64,000 nt of DNA from Rossellomorea aquimaris. GTDB taxonomy: Bacteria; Bacillota; Bacilli; Bacillales; Bacillaceae_B. The translations under genes were made by a program, and so were the position numbers. The number at the start of each line of letters is the position of its first letter. Position 1 is the stretch's first letter. A model generated the notes under the pieces. It was not told the DNA's origin and did no database searches. It saw nothing but the letters and a program-made list of their open reading frames with translations. Location: positions 2,823,001 to 2,887,000 of the forward strand of contig NZ_CP141595.1 in the NCBI RefSeq assembly GCF_035590735.1, read 5' to 3'. Positions 46,765 through 55,814 of the stretch are shown here, in pieces.

Positions 46765-48273
46765 ATGACATTGAATAATTCAACTACACCATCATCTCTC
46801 ATTACGATTTTTGGAGCCACTGGTGATTTAGCAAAAAGAAAGCTTTATCCATCTCTTTATCACTTGTTCCGTAAAGGGAAAATTTCGAAGCGTTTTGCCG
46901 TTGTAGGGGTGGCACGCCGCGAATGGTCGAATGAAGAGTTCCAGGAACACGTCAAAACTTCGGTACATAAAGCATTAGGCAGCAATGAAAACATAGATGA
47001 GTTCGTCTCTCATTTCTACTATCAGCCGAATGATGTTTCAAACAGTGACTCGTATAAAGCGTTGAAGAATCTTTCTGATGAACTGGATGAAACATATGAA
47101 TTAGAAGGAAATCGCATTTTCTACCTGGCGATGGCTCCTGAATTCTTCGGAACGATTACAGAGCAGCTGAAGAATCAAGGTGTAACCGATACAAACGGTT
47201 TCCAACGACTTGTCATTGAAAAACCATTCGGTCACGACCTGCCTTCAGCCGAAAAACTGAACAGCCAAATCAGGGAATCGTTCTCTGAGGATCAAATTTA
47301 CCGTATCGATCACTATCTTGGGAAAGAAATGGTTCAAAACATCGAGGTCATCCGTTTCGCCAATGCGATGTTTGAACCCCTATGGAACAACCGTTACATC
47401 TCGAATATTCAGGTCACTTCCTCTGAAGAGCTGGGTGTCGAAGATCGTGGTCGCTATTACGAAAAAAGTGGAGCTCTTCGCGATATGGTTCAAAACCATC
47501 TTGTACAAATGGTTGCTTTACTTGCCATGGAGCCCCCAATCAAATTGACGACAGACGAAATCCGCAGCGAGAAGGTCCGTGTATTACGATCCCTGCGTCC
47601 GTTTGAACATGAAGAAGTGAAAGATTATTTCGTGCGGGGTCAATATGGTCCTGGAACATCCGGTAATAAGGATCTACCAGGTTATCGCGAAGCAGAGAAC
47701 GTTGATGATCAATCCAATACCGAAACTTATGTTGCAGGGAAACTGATGATCGATAACTTCCGTTGGGCTGGTGTTCCGTTCTACATCCGAACAGGAAAGA
47801 GAATGGAAACGAAGTCAACGAAAATCGTCATCCAATTCAAAGATATTCCAATGAACCTGTACTACAATCCGGACAAGCCACTGGCACCGAATTTATTAGT
47901 GATTCACATTCAGCCTGAAGAAGGAATTACTCTGCACTTAAACGTGAAAAAATCCGGACAAAACATTGAAACGACTCCTGTAAAACTAAACTTCGCAAAC
48001 ACCAGTGTAGATGGGATGAACACGCCGGAAGCATACGAGAAGCTTCTATTCGATTGCCTGCGCGGGGATGCAACCAACTTTACTCATTGGGATGAAGTGA
48101 AGTTATCCTGGGCATTCGTCGATAAGATTTCTGAAGTATGGGAAAATACACGTGACGGAGAATTCCCGAACTACGAAGCAGGCTCAATGGGTCCGAAAGC
48201 AGCCGACAACCTGCTGGCTAAAGATGGCTTCTACTGGTGGCCAATTGCGAATCTAGACGTAGACCAATGCTAA
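46765..48273 (+). CDS. zwf: Glucose-6-phosphate 1-dehydrogenase
   Basis: First step of the oxidative pentose phosphate pathway, making NADPH, 502 aa. Rossmann IFGATGDLAKRKLYPSLY (about 15-32), active-site RIDHYLGKE (about 177-185) with His and Lys, and AGVPFYIRTGKRM. ATG at 46765 has GTGAGG only 2 bases before it; TTG at 46771 has better spacing and may be the true start. Monocistronic or coupled with the cyclase gene 16 bases downstream. Confidence 0.95.
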   Translation: MTLNNSTTPSSLITIFGATGDLAKRKLYPSLYHLFRKGKISKRFAVVGVARREWSNEEFQEHVKTSVHKALGSNENIDEFVSHFYYQPNDVSNSDSYKALKNLSDELDETYELEGNRIFYLAMAPEFFGTITEQLKNQGVTDTNGFQRLVIEKPFGHDLPSAEKLNSQIRESFSEDQIYRIDHYLGKEMVQNIEVIRFANAMFEPLWNNRYISNIQVTSSEELGVEDRGRYYEKSGALRDMVQNHLVQMVALLAMEPPIKLTTDEIRSEKVRVLRSLRPFEHEEVKDYFVRGQYGPGTSGNKDLPGYREAENVDDQSNTETYVAGKLMIDNFRWAGVPFYIRTGKRMETKSTKIVIQFKDIPMNLYYNPDKPLAPNLLVIHIQPEEGITLHLNVKKSGQNIETTPVKLNFANTSVDGMNTPEAYEKLLFDCLRGDATNFTHWDEVKLSWAFVDKISEVWENTRDGEFPNYEAGSMGPKAADNLLAKDGFYWWPIANLDVDQC

Positions 48274-48289
48274 GGAAGGTGTGGAAACA

Positions 48290-48910
48290 ATGAAAATTTA
48301 TGACGTAACAGCCCCAATCTTTAACGGAATGCCGGTTTATAAGAACAAACCGGAAAAACAACCTACGATCGATACAAAAACGAACGGTCATGTAACAGAG
48401 TCCCGCATCTCAATGGATGTTCATACAGGAACACATGTTGACGCTCCCCTTCACATGATCAACGACGGTGAAACGATCGAAACGATCGATATCGAGCAGC
48501 TCGTTCGCCCCGTTAAAGTATTCGATCTAACAAAAGTAGATGAGAAAATCAGCCTGAAAGATATCGAAGGATTAGAAATTGAAGAGAATGATTTCATCCT
48601 CTTTAAAACAAAAAATTCATGGGATACCGAATTCAACTTTGAATTCATCTATGTAGCAGAAGATGCAGCAGCCCACCTTGCAGACAAGAAAATCTCAGGG
48701 GTTGGAATCGACGCTCTGGGTATCGAAAGAGCCCAGGAAGGGCATCCTACTCACCGCAGCTTAATGGGAAGTGGAGTCATCATCATGGAGGGACTTCAAC
48801 TGAAAGACATTGAAGCCGGCCAATACTTCATGGTTGCCGCTCCACTAAAGATTGAAAACACCGATGCATCACCTGCCCGTGTGCTGTTGTTTGATGAATT
48901 GATTGGGTGA
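48290..48910 (+). CDS. Cyclase-family metal hydrolase (kynurenine-formamidase-like)
   Basis: 206 aa, cyclase family (PF04199 type). Metal motif HTGTHVDAPLHM (about 49-60), then GVGIDALGIE and GHPTHRSLMGSG. Includes formamidases and related amide hydrolases; no kyn genes are nearby, so kynurenine formamidase is not supported. GGAAGGTG before the ATG at 48290. Ends with its own terminator. Substrate unknown. Confidence 0.82.
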   Translation: MKIYDVTAPIFNGMPVYKNKPEKQPTIDTKTNGHVTESRISMDVHTGTHVDAPLHMINDGETIETIDIEQLVRPVKVFDLTKVDEKISLKDIEGLEIEENDFILFKTKNSWDTEFNFEFIYVAEDAAAHLADKKISGVGIDALGIERAQEGHPTHRSLMGSGVIIMEGLQLKDIEAGQYFMVAAPLKIENTDASPARVLLFDELIG

Positions 48911-48916
48911 TATCCG

Positions 48917-48954
48917 AAAACGACTCTCTAGTTTACTAGGGAGTCGTTTTTTTG
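48917..48954 (+). terminator. Terminator after zwf and the cyclase gene
   Basis: AAAACGACTC-CTAG/CTAG-GAGTCGTTTT hairpin followed by a T run, 7 bases after the stop. Confidence 0.9.
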
Positions 48955-48972
48955 ATTTGTTAAAAAATGCGC

Positions 48973-49536
48973 CTATCTTCTACTATGAGAAACGTTAATT
49001 ATCTTCCCAATGACATTTTCCAATTCATCCGGATGTTTGATGACATATAAATAATCAGCTTCTCCTTCGCCAGGTGCGGCTGCGTCTTTGAAGTAACCAT
49101 CAGTCTGTTGACGGTTCAGTACTTCTTCAAAAGTAGTTGCACTCCTGAAGATGGCTGTACTTCTATCACTGTTCGCTACTCTGGCTTGAAGAACCTGTTC
49201 GGGGATATCCATATGGACAAGGATGGTGATTAATCCCTTCTGATTAAAATGCTCCAACAGCTTCAACCGTCCACTGCGGCTCAGATTCGAATTACAAAGA
49301 ATGAGGTGGAATGAAGTCTCATCCATGGCATAGTCGACAATGGTTCGACTGACGGCATATTTGAGCGTATTAGGCCCATTCATTGGAAGCAGGTTTTTAT
49401 AAAAGGTGTTGACGAATTCAGCATGGGTGTCCTGGTCGATCACAACGGAATTCAGCAATTGTTCTTCCAGACATTTGGCGAAAGTGGTTTTTCCGCTATG
49501 GGTTTTTCCGACTGTCATGATTGCTAGTCTTGTCAT
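48973..49536 (-). CDS. P-loop ATP-binding protein, kinase-like
   Basis: 187 aa. Walker A GKTHSGKTT (about 10-18), a Walker-B-like HLILCNSN (about 77-84) and an Arg-rich lid region (SRSGRLK). Looks like the AAA_33/zeta-toxin-like small kinases. No antitoxin gene is adjacent. ATG at 49536 follows GGAGG; the open frame extends 37 codons upstream without family sequence. Target unknown. Confidence 0.75.
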   Translation of the reverse strand: MTRLAIMTVGKTHSGKTTFAKCLEEQLLNSVVIDQDTHAEFVNTFYKNLLPMNGPNTLKYAVSRTIVDYAMDETSFHLILCNSNLSRSGRLKLLEHFNQKGLITILVHMDIPEQVLQARVANSDRSTAIFRSATTFEEVLNRQQTDGYFKDAAAPGEGEADYLYVIKHPDELENVIGKIINVSHSRR

Positions 49537-49686
49537 GAAGGACCTCCAATTCGAAGTAAAAACTCGGTCTCCAGATGCTCTGTTTATTTGAATAAGTTCT
49601 ATTTCATGAAAATAGTGTGGTAAAAATGACCAACCCTTCAGTACCAATTATTTCAAATCCTCACTATAAACTCAATCCTTAAATTC

Positions 49687-49716
49687 AAAAAAAGAAGCTT
49701 CCCTTTAAAGAAAGCT
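49687..49716 (-). terminator. Terminator of the acetyltransferase gene
   Basis: GAGCTTTCTTT/AAGGGAAGCTTC hairpin followed by seven T on the minus strand. Confidence 0.7.
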
Positions 49717-49739
49717 CACTCTCGGTAATTTTCACGCGT

Positions 49740-50219
49740 CTATCCATTTACCTTTATTTCCATTTTTCTCGCCTGTGTTTTCATTCCCATTGATTCGTAA
49801 AACTGAATAGCCGTACTATTAAATTCCCAAACACCAAGTTCCAGGCTCTCGGCCCCTATTTCCTTTGTAAATTCTACTGCTTTTGTAAATATTCGTTTTC
49901 CTAACCCTTTTTGTCTATATTTTTCTTTAACCCCAAAGTCCTCCATGAAAACATATTCTTTTTTTACGACGGTTTCCCGGTCAGGGCTCTCGTTTTTTCT
50001 TAAAAAAGTAAATGCGATGATTTCATCTTTATGATCGATTACAAGCACTCTCGCGTCACCGTTCATAATCAACCCCTTATAGTAATCCATGTCCAGCGTA
50101 TGTTCTGTCGCATTATATCGATCGGGTCTTCCTGAAACATGAAGATCGTGAACCTCTTTATGAATTGGTTTTATTTTTTCGTAATCGTCTAAGGTCGCTT
50201 CTCTTAAGACAAACTTCAA
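49740..50219 (-). CDS. GNAT-family N-acetyltransferase
   Basis: 159 aa GNAT. N-terminal LREATLDDYEKIKPIHKEVH; acetyl-CoA loop KYRQKGLGKRIFTKAVEF (about 96-113); C-terminal STAIQFYESMGMK. TTG start at 50219 follows GGGGG by 7 bases; the frame extends 18 codons further. Substrate unknown; part of the accessory block between zwf and gnd. Confidence 0.8.
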   Translation of the reverse strand: MKFVLREATLDDYEKIKPIHKEVHDLHVSGRPDRYNATEHTLDMDYYKGLIMNGDARVLVIDHKDEIIAFTFLRKNESPDRETVVKKEYVFMEDFGVKEKYRQKGLGKRIFTKAVEFTKEIGAESLELGVWEFNSTAIQFYESMGMKTQARKMEIKVNG

Positions 50220-50279
50220 TTTGATTCCCCCTTTTGTGTAGCTCAGTGTGCCCCTGTTCATACTTTCCAACAAAATTCA

Positions 50280-51302
50280 TTAATCATTTATAAAAGCCTT
50301 GTACACGTCTCCAATGATGCCTTTTAATTGATGAACACCTAAATCAGTATTGGTCATGATGACCAAACCCCTTTCCAATTGAGGATGGGCCACCATCATA
50401 CATTGAAAACCGACGCCCCAGCCAAGCGATGATATTTCCATACACTTGTCGTTTTGATCCAGGAAGACCCCTAGTCCGGTCCATTCCTTACCACCTTGTG
50501 GATGGGTCATTTCAGCTGCTTTACTTGACGAAAGGTTGAGTTTGCTTTCCCCTTTTAACGCATGCATGAGTTCAACCATTACAAGGGCTAGATCTGTTGG
50601 GGTTGTCCACAGTCCGGAAGCAGCAGGATACGGATAAATTGGATATTTGTCATTCACTACTTCTCCATCATTCGTATGACCGCATGAAACATTTTGAGAA
50701 GGAAGTTCAAATGTGCTATCTTCCATATGTATTGCTTGAAAAAGATGTTCGCTCATGACTTTGGAAAAAGGTTTCCCTGTAACATCTTCTATCAACAGTT
50801 GAATGATACAAAAGCCAGCATCAGAATAATGAAAGTCGCTTCCAGGCTCATATTTCAATTCAATAGGGACCTTACAATAAGCGGTTTTGCCTTGTAACAA
50901 ATCAACCATCGTCGGCGTTTCGAACTTCGGGTTGAGTTCATTGAAGCTACCTTCAGGATCGACAACCCCGGATTGGTGACTAAGTAAATGTCTTAAGGTA
51001 ACGTTTCTATTAAATCCATGTAGAGGGATCTTCCATGAAGTTAGCATTTTATTTACATCCTTATCTAAATCCAGAATGCCTTGTTCCGTCAATGTCATCA
51101 CCAACATGGAGGTTAGAAATTTACTGATTGAACAAGCACTGAAAATCGAATCACTTTCCACCCGTTTATCCGTTCCTGCTTCGAGTAAACCGAAGCATTC
51201 TGTGCTGCTGATGCTTCCATTCTCAATGACTGCCATGCTTAATCCCGTTACTCTATACTCTTTCATACGCTTTTGTATGTTGATCATTTGTGGTTTCATC
51301 AT
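50280..51302 (-). CDS. Serine hydrolase (class C beta-lactamase fold)
   Basis: 340 aa. SxxK motif SISKFL (about 57-62), tyrosine motif YSDAGF in place of YxN (about 162), and GLGVFLD / GWGVGFQC near the C-terminus in place of KTG. No signal peptide, so probably cytoplasmic and an esterase or peptidase, not a beta-lactamase. Start MMKPQM at 51302 after AAGGATGGGAG; an extension to 51374 is open. Confidence 0.8.
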   Translation of the reverse strand: MMKPQMINIQKRMKEYRVTGLSMAVIENGSISSTECFGLLEAGTDKRVESDSIFSACSISKFLTSMLVMTLTEQGILDLDKDVNKMLTSWKIPLHGFNRNVTLRHLLSHQSGVVDPEGSFNELNPKFETPTMVDLLQGKTAYCKVPIELKYEPGSDFHYSDAGFCIIQLLIEDVTGKPFSKVMSEHLFQAIHMEDSTFELPSQNVSCGHTNDGEVVNDKYPIYPYPAASGLWTTPTDLALVMVELMHALKGESKLNLSSSKAAEMTHPQGGKEWTGLGVFLDQNDKCMEISSLGWGVGFQCMMVAHPQLERGLVIMTNTDLGVHQLKGIIGDVYKAFIND

Positions 51303-51345
51303 AACTCCCATCCTTCTATTAAAATATATTCCGGCTCCAGTAAAC

Positions 51346-51909
51346 TCACAATCTAAAGTTGATGCATACATCATTCATCGATTTCTTCCATATCATATGA
51401 TCAGACCCGTTACCCCAATGGTCCTTCAGCCAATAATCAGGCTGCCCAAATTTTTTCATCCATATCTTCTGGGCATCGCCATATCCACTATCCAGACAAA
51501 ATTCCTGGATTCCCCTGTTTAGAAAGGTAAGGAACATGCCGTTTAATAGTAAGGTCCCTACACCACGTCCTTGGTAATCGGGATGCACAAACACCGTTCC
51601 GATTTCATACATCTCATTCAATGCTCCATCAGTACAGGTACGAATCAGTTCACTGGCAGGACCATATTCAATGGTTCCGATGATGTCAGCATCGTTCTTT
51701 TCTGAAGCGATTAGAAAGTATCGATTCGTCCCATTAGAGTCCAGGTCACTTTTTAAGTATTGTTTCTTGCTCTCTATTTCACTTTCGATTTCATCAAGCA
51801 GCTCCGCTAAACCTTCTCTGGCAAAGGTATGCTTAATGACTGTAGAAAAAAATTGATTCAGTTCATCTTTGTCTTCTATTTGTGGTCTTCTTATATCAAT
51901 CTTAAGCAC
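51346..51909 (-). CDS. GNAT-family N-acetyltransferase
   Basis: 187 aa GNAT. IGTVFVHPDYQGRGVGTLLLNGM (about 100-122) is the acetyl-CoA motif; the end QKIWMKKFGQPDYWLKDHWG is unusual and aromatic. GTG start after GGAGTGA. It may be co-transcribed with the serine hydrolase, whose start is about 44 bases downstream. Substrate unknown. Confidence 0.8.
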   Translation of the reverse strand: MLKIDIRRPQIEDKDELNQFFSTVIKHTFAREGLAELLDEIESEIESKKQYLKSDLDSNGTNRYFLIASEKNDADIIGTIEYGPASELIRTCTDGALNEMYEIGTVFVHPDYQGRGVGTLLLNGMFLTFLNRGIQEFCLDSGYGDAQKIWMKKFGQPDYWLKDHWGNGSDHMIWKKSMNDVCINFRL

Positions 51910-52080
51910 TGAAAATCACTCCTTGATAACCTGACACTCATTACTTTGCTTTTTTTATATTTTGAAGTACTCTCCATCCCTATCTTATAAGTAATATTAT
52001 GGTAACACACCCTGTCTCTCTCAGGTAATAAAATTCCGAAAATTCAATATCTCTTGTTTAGATATCCTTTCATAAAAAAT

Positions 52081-52110
52081 AAAACCCCTTTCCTAAAAGG
52101 AAAGGGGCTT
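52081..52110 (-). terminator. Terminator of gnd
   Basis: AGCCCCTTTCCT/AGGAAAGGGGTTTT hairpin on the minus strand, 12 bases after the stop. Confidence 0.85.
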
Positions 52111-52121
52111 TACTCATTCGA

Positions 52122-53528
52122 TTATTTCATCCACTCAGTATGGAAAGTACCTTCTTTGTCCACGCGCTCATACGTATGAGCACCGAAGTAATCACGCTGA
52201 GCCTGGATCAGGTTTGCAGGCAGGGTTTCTGTACGGTAGCTATCGTAGTAAGACAGTGCCGCAGAGAAGCCGGGTACCGGTACACCATTTTGGACGGCTA
52301 CGCTGATGACTTCGCGAAGTGCATATTGGTAACTTTCTACGATCTCTTTGAAATAAGGATCTAATAGAAGGTTTGAAAGATTTGATTCACGGTCGTAAGC
52401 TTCTTTGATCTTTTGCAGGAATTGAGCACGAATGATGCATCCTCCGCGGAAGATCATTGCGATATCCCCGTATTGAAGATCCCATTTGTACTCATCCGAT
52501 GCAGAGCGCATTTGTGCGAAGCCTTGAGCGTAAGAACAAATCTTGCTCATGTAAAGAGCTTTACGAATCGATTCAACCAATGCTTTTTTATCGCCTTGGA
52601 ATGGTTTCGTGTCAGGTCCTTTCAGCATTTTGCTTGCTTTCACACGTTCATCTTTAATGGCTGAGATGAAACGGGCAAAGACAGACTCAGTGATGATCGG
52701 TAAAGAAACACCGAGGTCTAACGCACTCTGGCTTGTCCATTTTCCTGTACCCTTTTGTCCTGCTTTGTCCAGGATGACATCGACCATCGGTTTTCCTGTT
52801 TCCTCATCATTCTTAGTGAAGATATCTGCTGTGATTTCAATGAGATAACTATCAAGCTCACCTTTGTTCCAGTCAGCAAACACTTCATGCAGTTCCTTGG
52901 CACTTAAGCCCAGGACATTTTTCATCAGGAAGTATGATTCTGCAATCAGCTGCATATCTCCGTACTCGATGCCGTTGTGCACCATTTTCACATAGTGACC
53001 CGCACCATCAGGACCTATATACGTCGTACAAGGGTCTCCATCGACTTTGGCTGCAATGTCTTTCAAGATAGGAGCGACAAGGTCGTACGCTTCCTTCTGT
53101 CCACCAGGCATGATCGAAGGGCCAGTAAGAGCTCCCTCTTCTCCACCGGAGACACCTGTTCCGATAAAGTGAATGCCTAATTCGCTTAATTCGTGATTGC
53201 GGCGGCGCGTATCTTCGAAGAAAGTATTTCCTCCGTCAATCAGAATATCCCCTTTTTCCAGGAACGGCTTTAATTGTTCGATGGTTGCATCAGTTGGATT
53301 TCCTGCTTTCACCATCAAGAGGATCTTTCTAGGCTTTTCTAAAGAATGAACGAATTCTTCAATCGTATATGTAGGAACGACACTTTTCCCTTCAGATTCG
53401 CTTATCATTTCATCCGTTTTTTCACGGGAACGATTATATACAGAAACAGAATACCCTCTGCTCTCAATATTCCAAGCTAAGTTTTTACCCATTACGGCTA
53501 AACCTATAACACCAATTTCTTGAGACAT
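52122..53528 (-). CDS. gndA: 6-phosphogluconate dehydrogenase (NADP, decarboxylating)
   Basis: Oxidative pentose phosphate pathway, 468 aa. [12 protein letters not shown] (8-19), [22 protein letters not shown] (about 128-136) and catalytic Lys in [14 protein letters not shown] (about 180-193). AAGGATG before ATG. Orthologue of B. subtilis GndA (YqjI), which there is next to zwf; here about 3.8 kb of accessory genes separate them. Confidence 0.95.
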   Translation of the reverse strand: MSQEIGVIGLAVMGKNLAWNIESRGYSVSVYNRSREKTDEMISESEGKSVVPTYTIEEFVHSLEKPRKILLMVKAGNPTDATIEQLKPFLEKGDILIDGGNTFFEDTRRRNHELSELGIHFIGTGVSGGEEGALTGPSIMPGGQKEAYDLVAPILKDIAAKVDGDPCTTYIGPDGAGHYVKMVHNGIEYGDMQLIAESYFLMKNVLGLSAKELHEVFADWNKGELDSYLIEITADIFTKNDEETGKPMVDVILDKAGQKGTGKWTSQSALDLGVSLPIITESVFARFISAIKDERVKASKMLKGPDTKPFQGDKKALVESIRKALYMSKICSYAQGFAQMRSASDEYKWDLQYGDIAMIFRGGCIIRAQFLQKIKEAYDRESNLSNLLLDPYFKEIVESYQYALREVISVAVQNGVPVPGFSAALSYYDSYRTETLPANLIQAQRDYFGAHTYERVDKEGTFHTEWMK

Positions 53529-53728
53529 GCAATTAACATCCTTTCATTTATAGAATACTGGTTTTCATCTTTTTAAAACTATCAACATTATGTAGGAAAA
53601 CTCCAGTTGAAGTTATTCAAAATCTGTTTTTCCGACTCTATTTCAATCTAACAAGAATAATGTGGTGATGCAAATAATCCGTTTGAAGTGTTCACTATCT
53701 ACCTTAAGGTGTCCTCTTTCTTCCTGGG

Positions 53729-54982
53729 TCATTCCCTCAGAAAATCTTTGTTGAAGCTTGTATCCTGTTTTGAGTCAAAGGTCTTCTTTTTGTTCTTCCC
53801 TTTTATTCCCTGGGAGATGGAATCTTTCCCGAACTTTTCCTGAAGCTGTGATAAAACATTGTAAAGCGGTTCCTTTTCTGCAACTTTTTTATAGGAGAAC
53901 AGGTCCAGTTGTTCGGTTGCTTCACTCTTTTCCACTATATCCTGGGCAGTGACCCCCAAAAGTCTTACGGGATCTCCATCCCAGTGCTTCAACAATAAGT
54001 CTTTAGCATAATGAAATAAATCTTCTTTTTTATATATCGGATTTTCCAGCTTCTTGCTTCTTGTAATCGTTTTTCTGAATTTATCCCTTATCATGAGCTG
54101 GATGGTCATCCCCAGAACGTCTTTCTGCTGCAGGCGTGACGACACTTTCACACATAGTTTCTCTACAACCATTAACAGCTCGTGTTGGTTCGTTGTATCC
54201 TTTGGTAAAGTAGTGGAGTTTCCAACGCTTTTATAATCATAGATCGAATCAGGGTCCACGCTTCGCCTATCGATCCCGTTGGCGCGTTCTTTGAGACGGA
54301 GACCATTGATTCCAAGCAGTGATTTCAGCTGTATATCATTCGCATGAGCGAGATCATGGCAGGTATGAATACCGAACGAATTGAGCTTTTCGGCGGTCTT
54401 TTGTCCAATGCCGTGCATTTCGATGACAGGAAGGGGCCAAAGCTTTTCAGGGATATCACGCTTTCTAAATACGGTGATTCCCATGGGCTTTTTCATATCT
54501 GAGGCGGTTTTCGCCAGGAATTTGTTAGGGGCCACACCGATGCTGCAGGGAAGATCGAGTTGACCTTTAATTTGGGATTGAATGTCTGACGCAATTTGTA
54601 ACGGAGTGCCTTTTTCAAAGGAGTCCGTGATATCCAGATATCCCTCATCAATCGAGACTGGCTCCACTAATTCTGAATATTGTCTGAGGATATCAAATAT
54701 TCCTTTGGAGGCTGCGCGGTAACGGTCAAAGTTAGGTGTCATGATAATGAGCTGAGGGCACAATTTTTTGGCTTCCCAAAGAGGCATTGTCGTTTTCACT
54801 CCGAAGCTTCTCGCTTCGTAGCTGCATGTCACGATAATGCCTCGTCTCTCTTGGGGGTTCCCGGCAATAGCTAATGGTTTGCCCCTCAATGTTGGGTCAA
54901 AAGCCATTTCAACAGAAGCATAAAAGCTATTCATATCAACATGAAGGATCACTCGTCCGTTTTTTGGATAATGTGAGTTCAT
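53729..54982 (-). CDS. dinB: DNA polymerase IV (PolY1/YqjH)
   Basis: Y-family translesion polymerase, 417 aa. ILHVDMNSFYASVE (about 12-25) and PVSIDEGYLDIT (about 104-115) hold the catalytic carboxylates; HhH motif MHGIGQKTAEKL; beta-clamp motif QLDLF near 363. Lysine-rich C-terminal tail. No SOS box seen upstream; it starts 21 bases after cheW, so probably read from the cheW promoter. Ribosome site is weak. Confidence 0.95.
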   Translation of the reverse strand: MNSHYPKNGRVILHVDMNSFYASVEMAFDPTLRGKPLAIAGNPQERRGIIVTCSYEARSFGVKTTMPLWEAKKLCPQLIIMTPNFDRYRAASKGIFDILRQYSELVEPVSIDEGYLDITDSFEKGTPLQIASDIQSQIKGQLDLPCSIGVAPNKFLAKTASDMKKPMGITVFRKRDIPEKLWPLPVIEMHGIGQKTAEKLNSFGIHTCHDLAHANDIQLKSLLGINGLRLKERANGIDRRSVDPDSIYDYKSVGNSTTLPKDTTNQHELLMVVEKLCVKVSSRLQQKDVLGMTIQLMIRDKFRKTITRSKKLENPIYKKEDLFHYAKDLLLKHWDGDPVRLLGVTAQDIVEKSEATEQLDLFSYKKVAEKEPLYNVLSQLQEKFGKDSISQGIKGKNKKKTFDSKQDTSFNKDFLRE

Positions 54983-55003
54983 TTAAATCGCGGCTTTCTT
55001 TGT

Positions 55004-55474
55004 CTAATTTTGATGGTTTTTTTGCTCGTTCACGTAATCCTTTATCTCTCTAATACCTTCTAGACTCTCTATTAAAACATCGGGGTCAATCTGGGTGATG
55101 AGCGAATTTTCAAGATTGATGATCCCTGAGAAATAGTTTGTTTTTGAATACGCAAGTAAACCTACATTTGTAAAGGAGTCATTCGGTACTTCGATAATTT
55201 CTTTCGCTTCCTTTACGACCAAACCGATCTGCATTGTTTGTGTGTGAACGACGAGAAGAAACATTCCCGTTTCTGCGTCTGCATTCGTGTTATAAAGAAT
55301 ATTTGCTAAATCAAGGACAGGGATCAGCTCTCCCCTGACCTTTACAAGTCCCTGGACAAATGAAGGCAGATGAGGGATGGGTCTCACTTCTTCCACTTTT
55401 TCAATCGAAACTACGTTCTCAATAGGTAGAGCATATTCTTCTTTTCCAGCATGAAAAACAACTACTTTCGGCAT
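55004..55474 (-). CDS. CheW-like coupling protein
   Basis: 156 aa CheW domain: PIENVVSIEKVEEVRPIPHL (about 17-36), GLVKVRGELIPVLDLA (about 42-57), and VGLVVKEAKEIIEV. CheW couples chemoreceptors to CheA; here it is away from any che operon. AAGAGGGGACG before ATG. Upstream of polY1 in one likely transcript. Could be a second coupling protein or one with another job. Confidence 0.85.
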   Translation of the reverse strand: MPKVVVFHAGKEEYALPIENVVSIEKVEEVRPIPHLPSFVQGLVKVRGELIPVLDLANILYNTNADAETGMFLLVVHTQTMQIGLVVKEAKEIIEVPNDSFTNVGLLAYSKTNYFSGIINLENSLITQIDPDVLIESLEGIREIKDYVNEQKNHQN

Positions 55475-55561
55475 TGTATAACGTCCCCTCTTAAAATTCT
55501 GATATGTATACTATTAATGTACCATATTTTAGAAAGGTTAGGTGCTGGTATTGAAAGAAGA

Positions 55562-55604
55562 AAATGTCCACGAACGTAGGATGATCCTTCGTTCGTGGAC
55601 ATTT
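55562..55604 (-). terminator. Long hairpin upstream of cheW
   Basis: AAATGTCCACGAACG pairs with CGTTCGTGGACATTT, with AGGAT/ATCCT continuing inside: about 20 pairs. Minus-strand downstream sequence is TTTTCTTCTTTC. Likely terminator for yqjE-side transcription. Confidence 0.75.
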
Positions 55605-55620
55605 GGATGTTTAGATGATC

Positions 55621-55814
55621 TGTCTAGCTCCGGGGGCTAGAGGCTCGAGGTCATAAGTCAAACCTTCCAAAAAGGCAAGGTACGCCTTTCCGGCTGGTTC
55701 GTCTTATGCTTGTCGCCTCTGAGCAAGCCGCCTACGCTTTTCTATTTGTCTAGCTCCGGGGGCTAGAGGCTCGAGGTCATAAGTCAAACCTTCCAAAAAG
55801 GCAAGAACGCCTTT
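55621..55814. repeat. 126-bp hairpin repeats, locus 2 (inverted)
   Basis: Two tandem copies, opposite in orientation to locus 1, begin TGTCTAGCTCC at 55621 and 55747, again 126 bases apart. The first is complete; the second stops at the hairpin tip where yqjE begins. The AAAGGC/GCCTTT tip and the CATAAG/CTTATG segment are kept; the stem next to it is AGAGGC/GCCTCT here instead of GGGGC/GCCCC. They follow the yqjE stop directly and may serve as its terminator. Confidence 0.8.

Noticed and set aside
48973..49536. Zeta-toxin of a toxin-antitoxin pair
   Set aside because: Only the P-loop suggests this; no epsilon-type antitoxin or other small partner gene is adjacent.
50280..51302. Beta-lactamase resistance gene
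   Set aside because: No signal peptide, and the YxN and KTG motifs are altered, so a general serine hydrolase is more likely.
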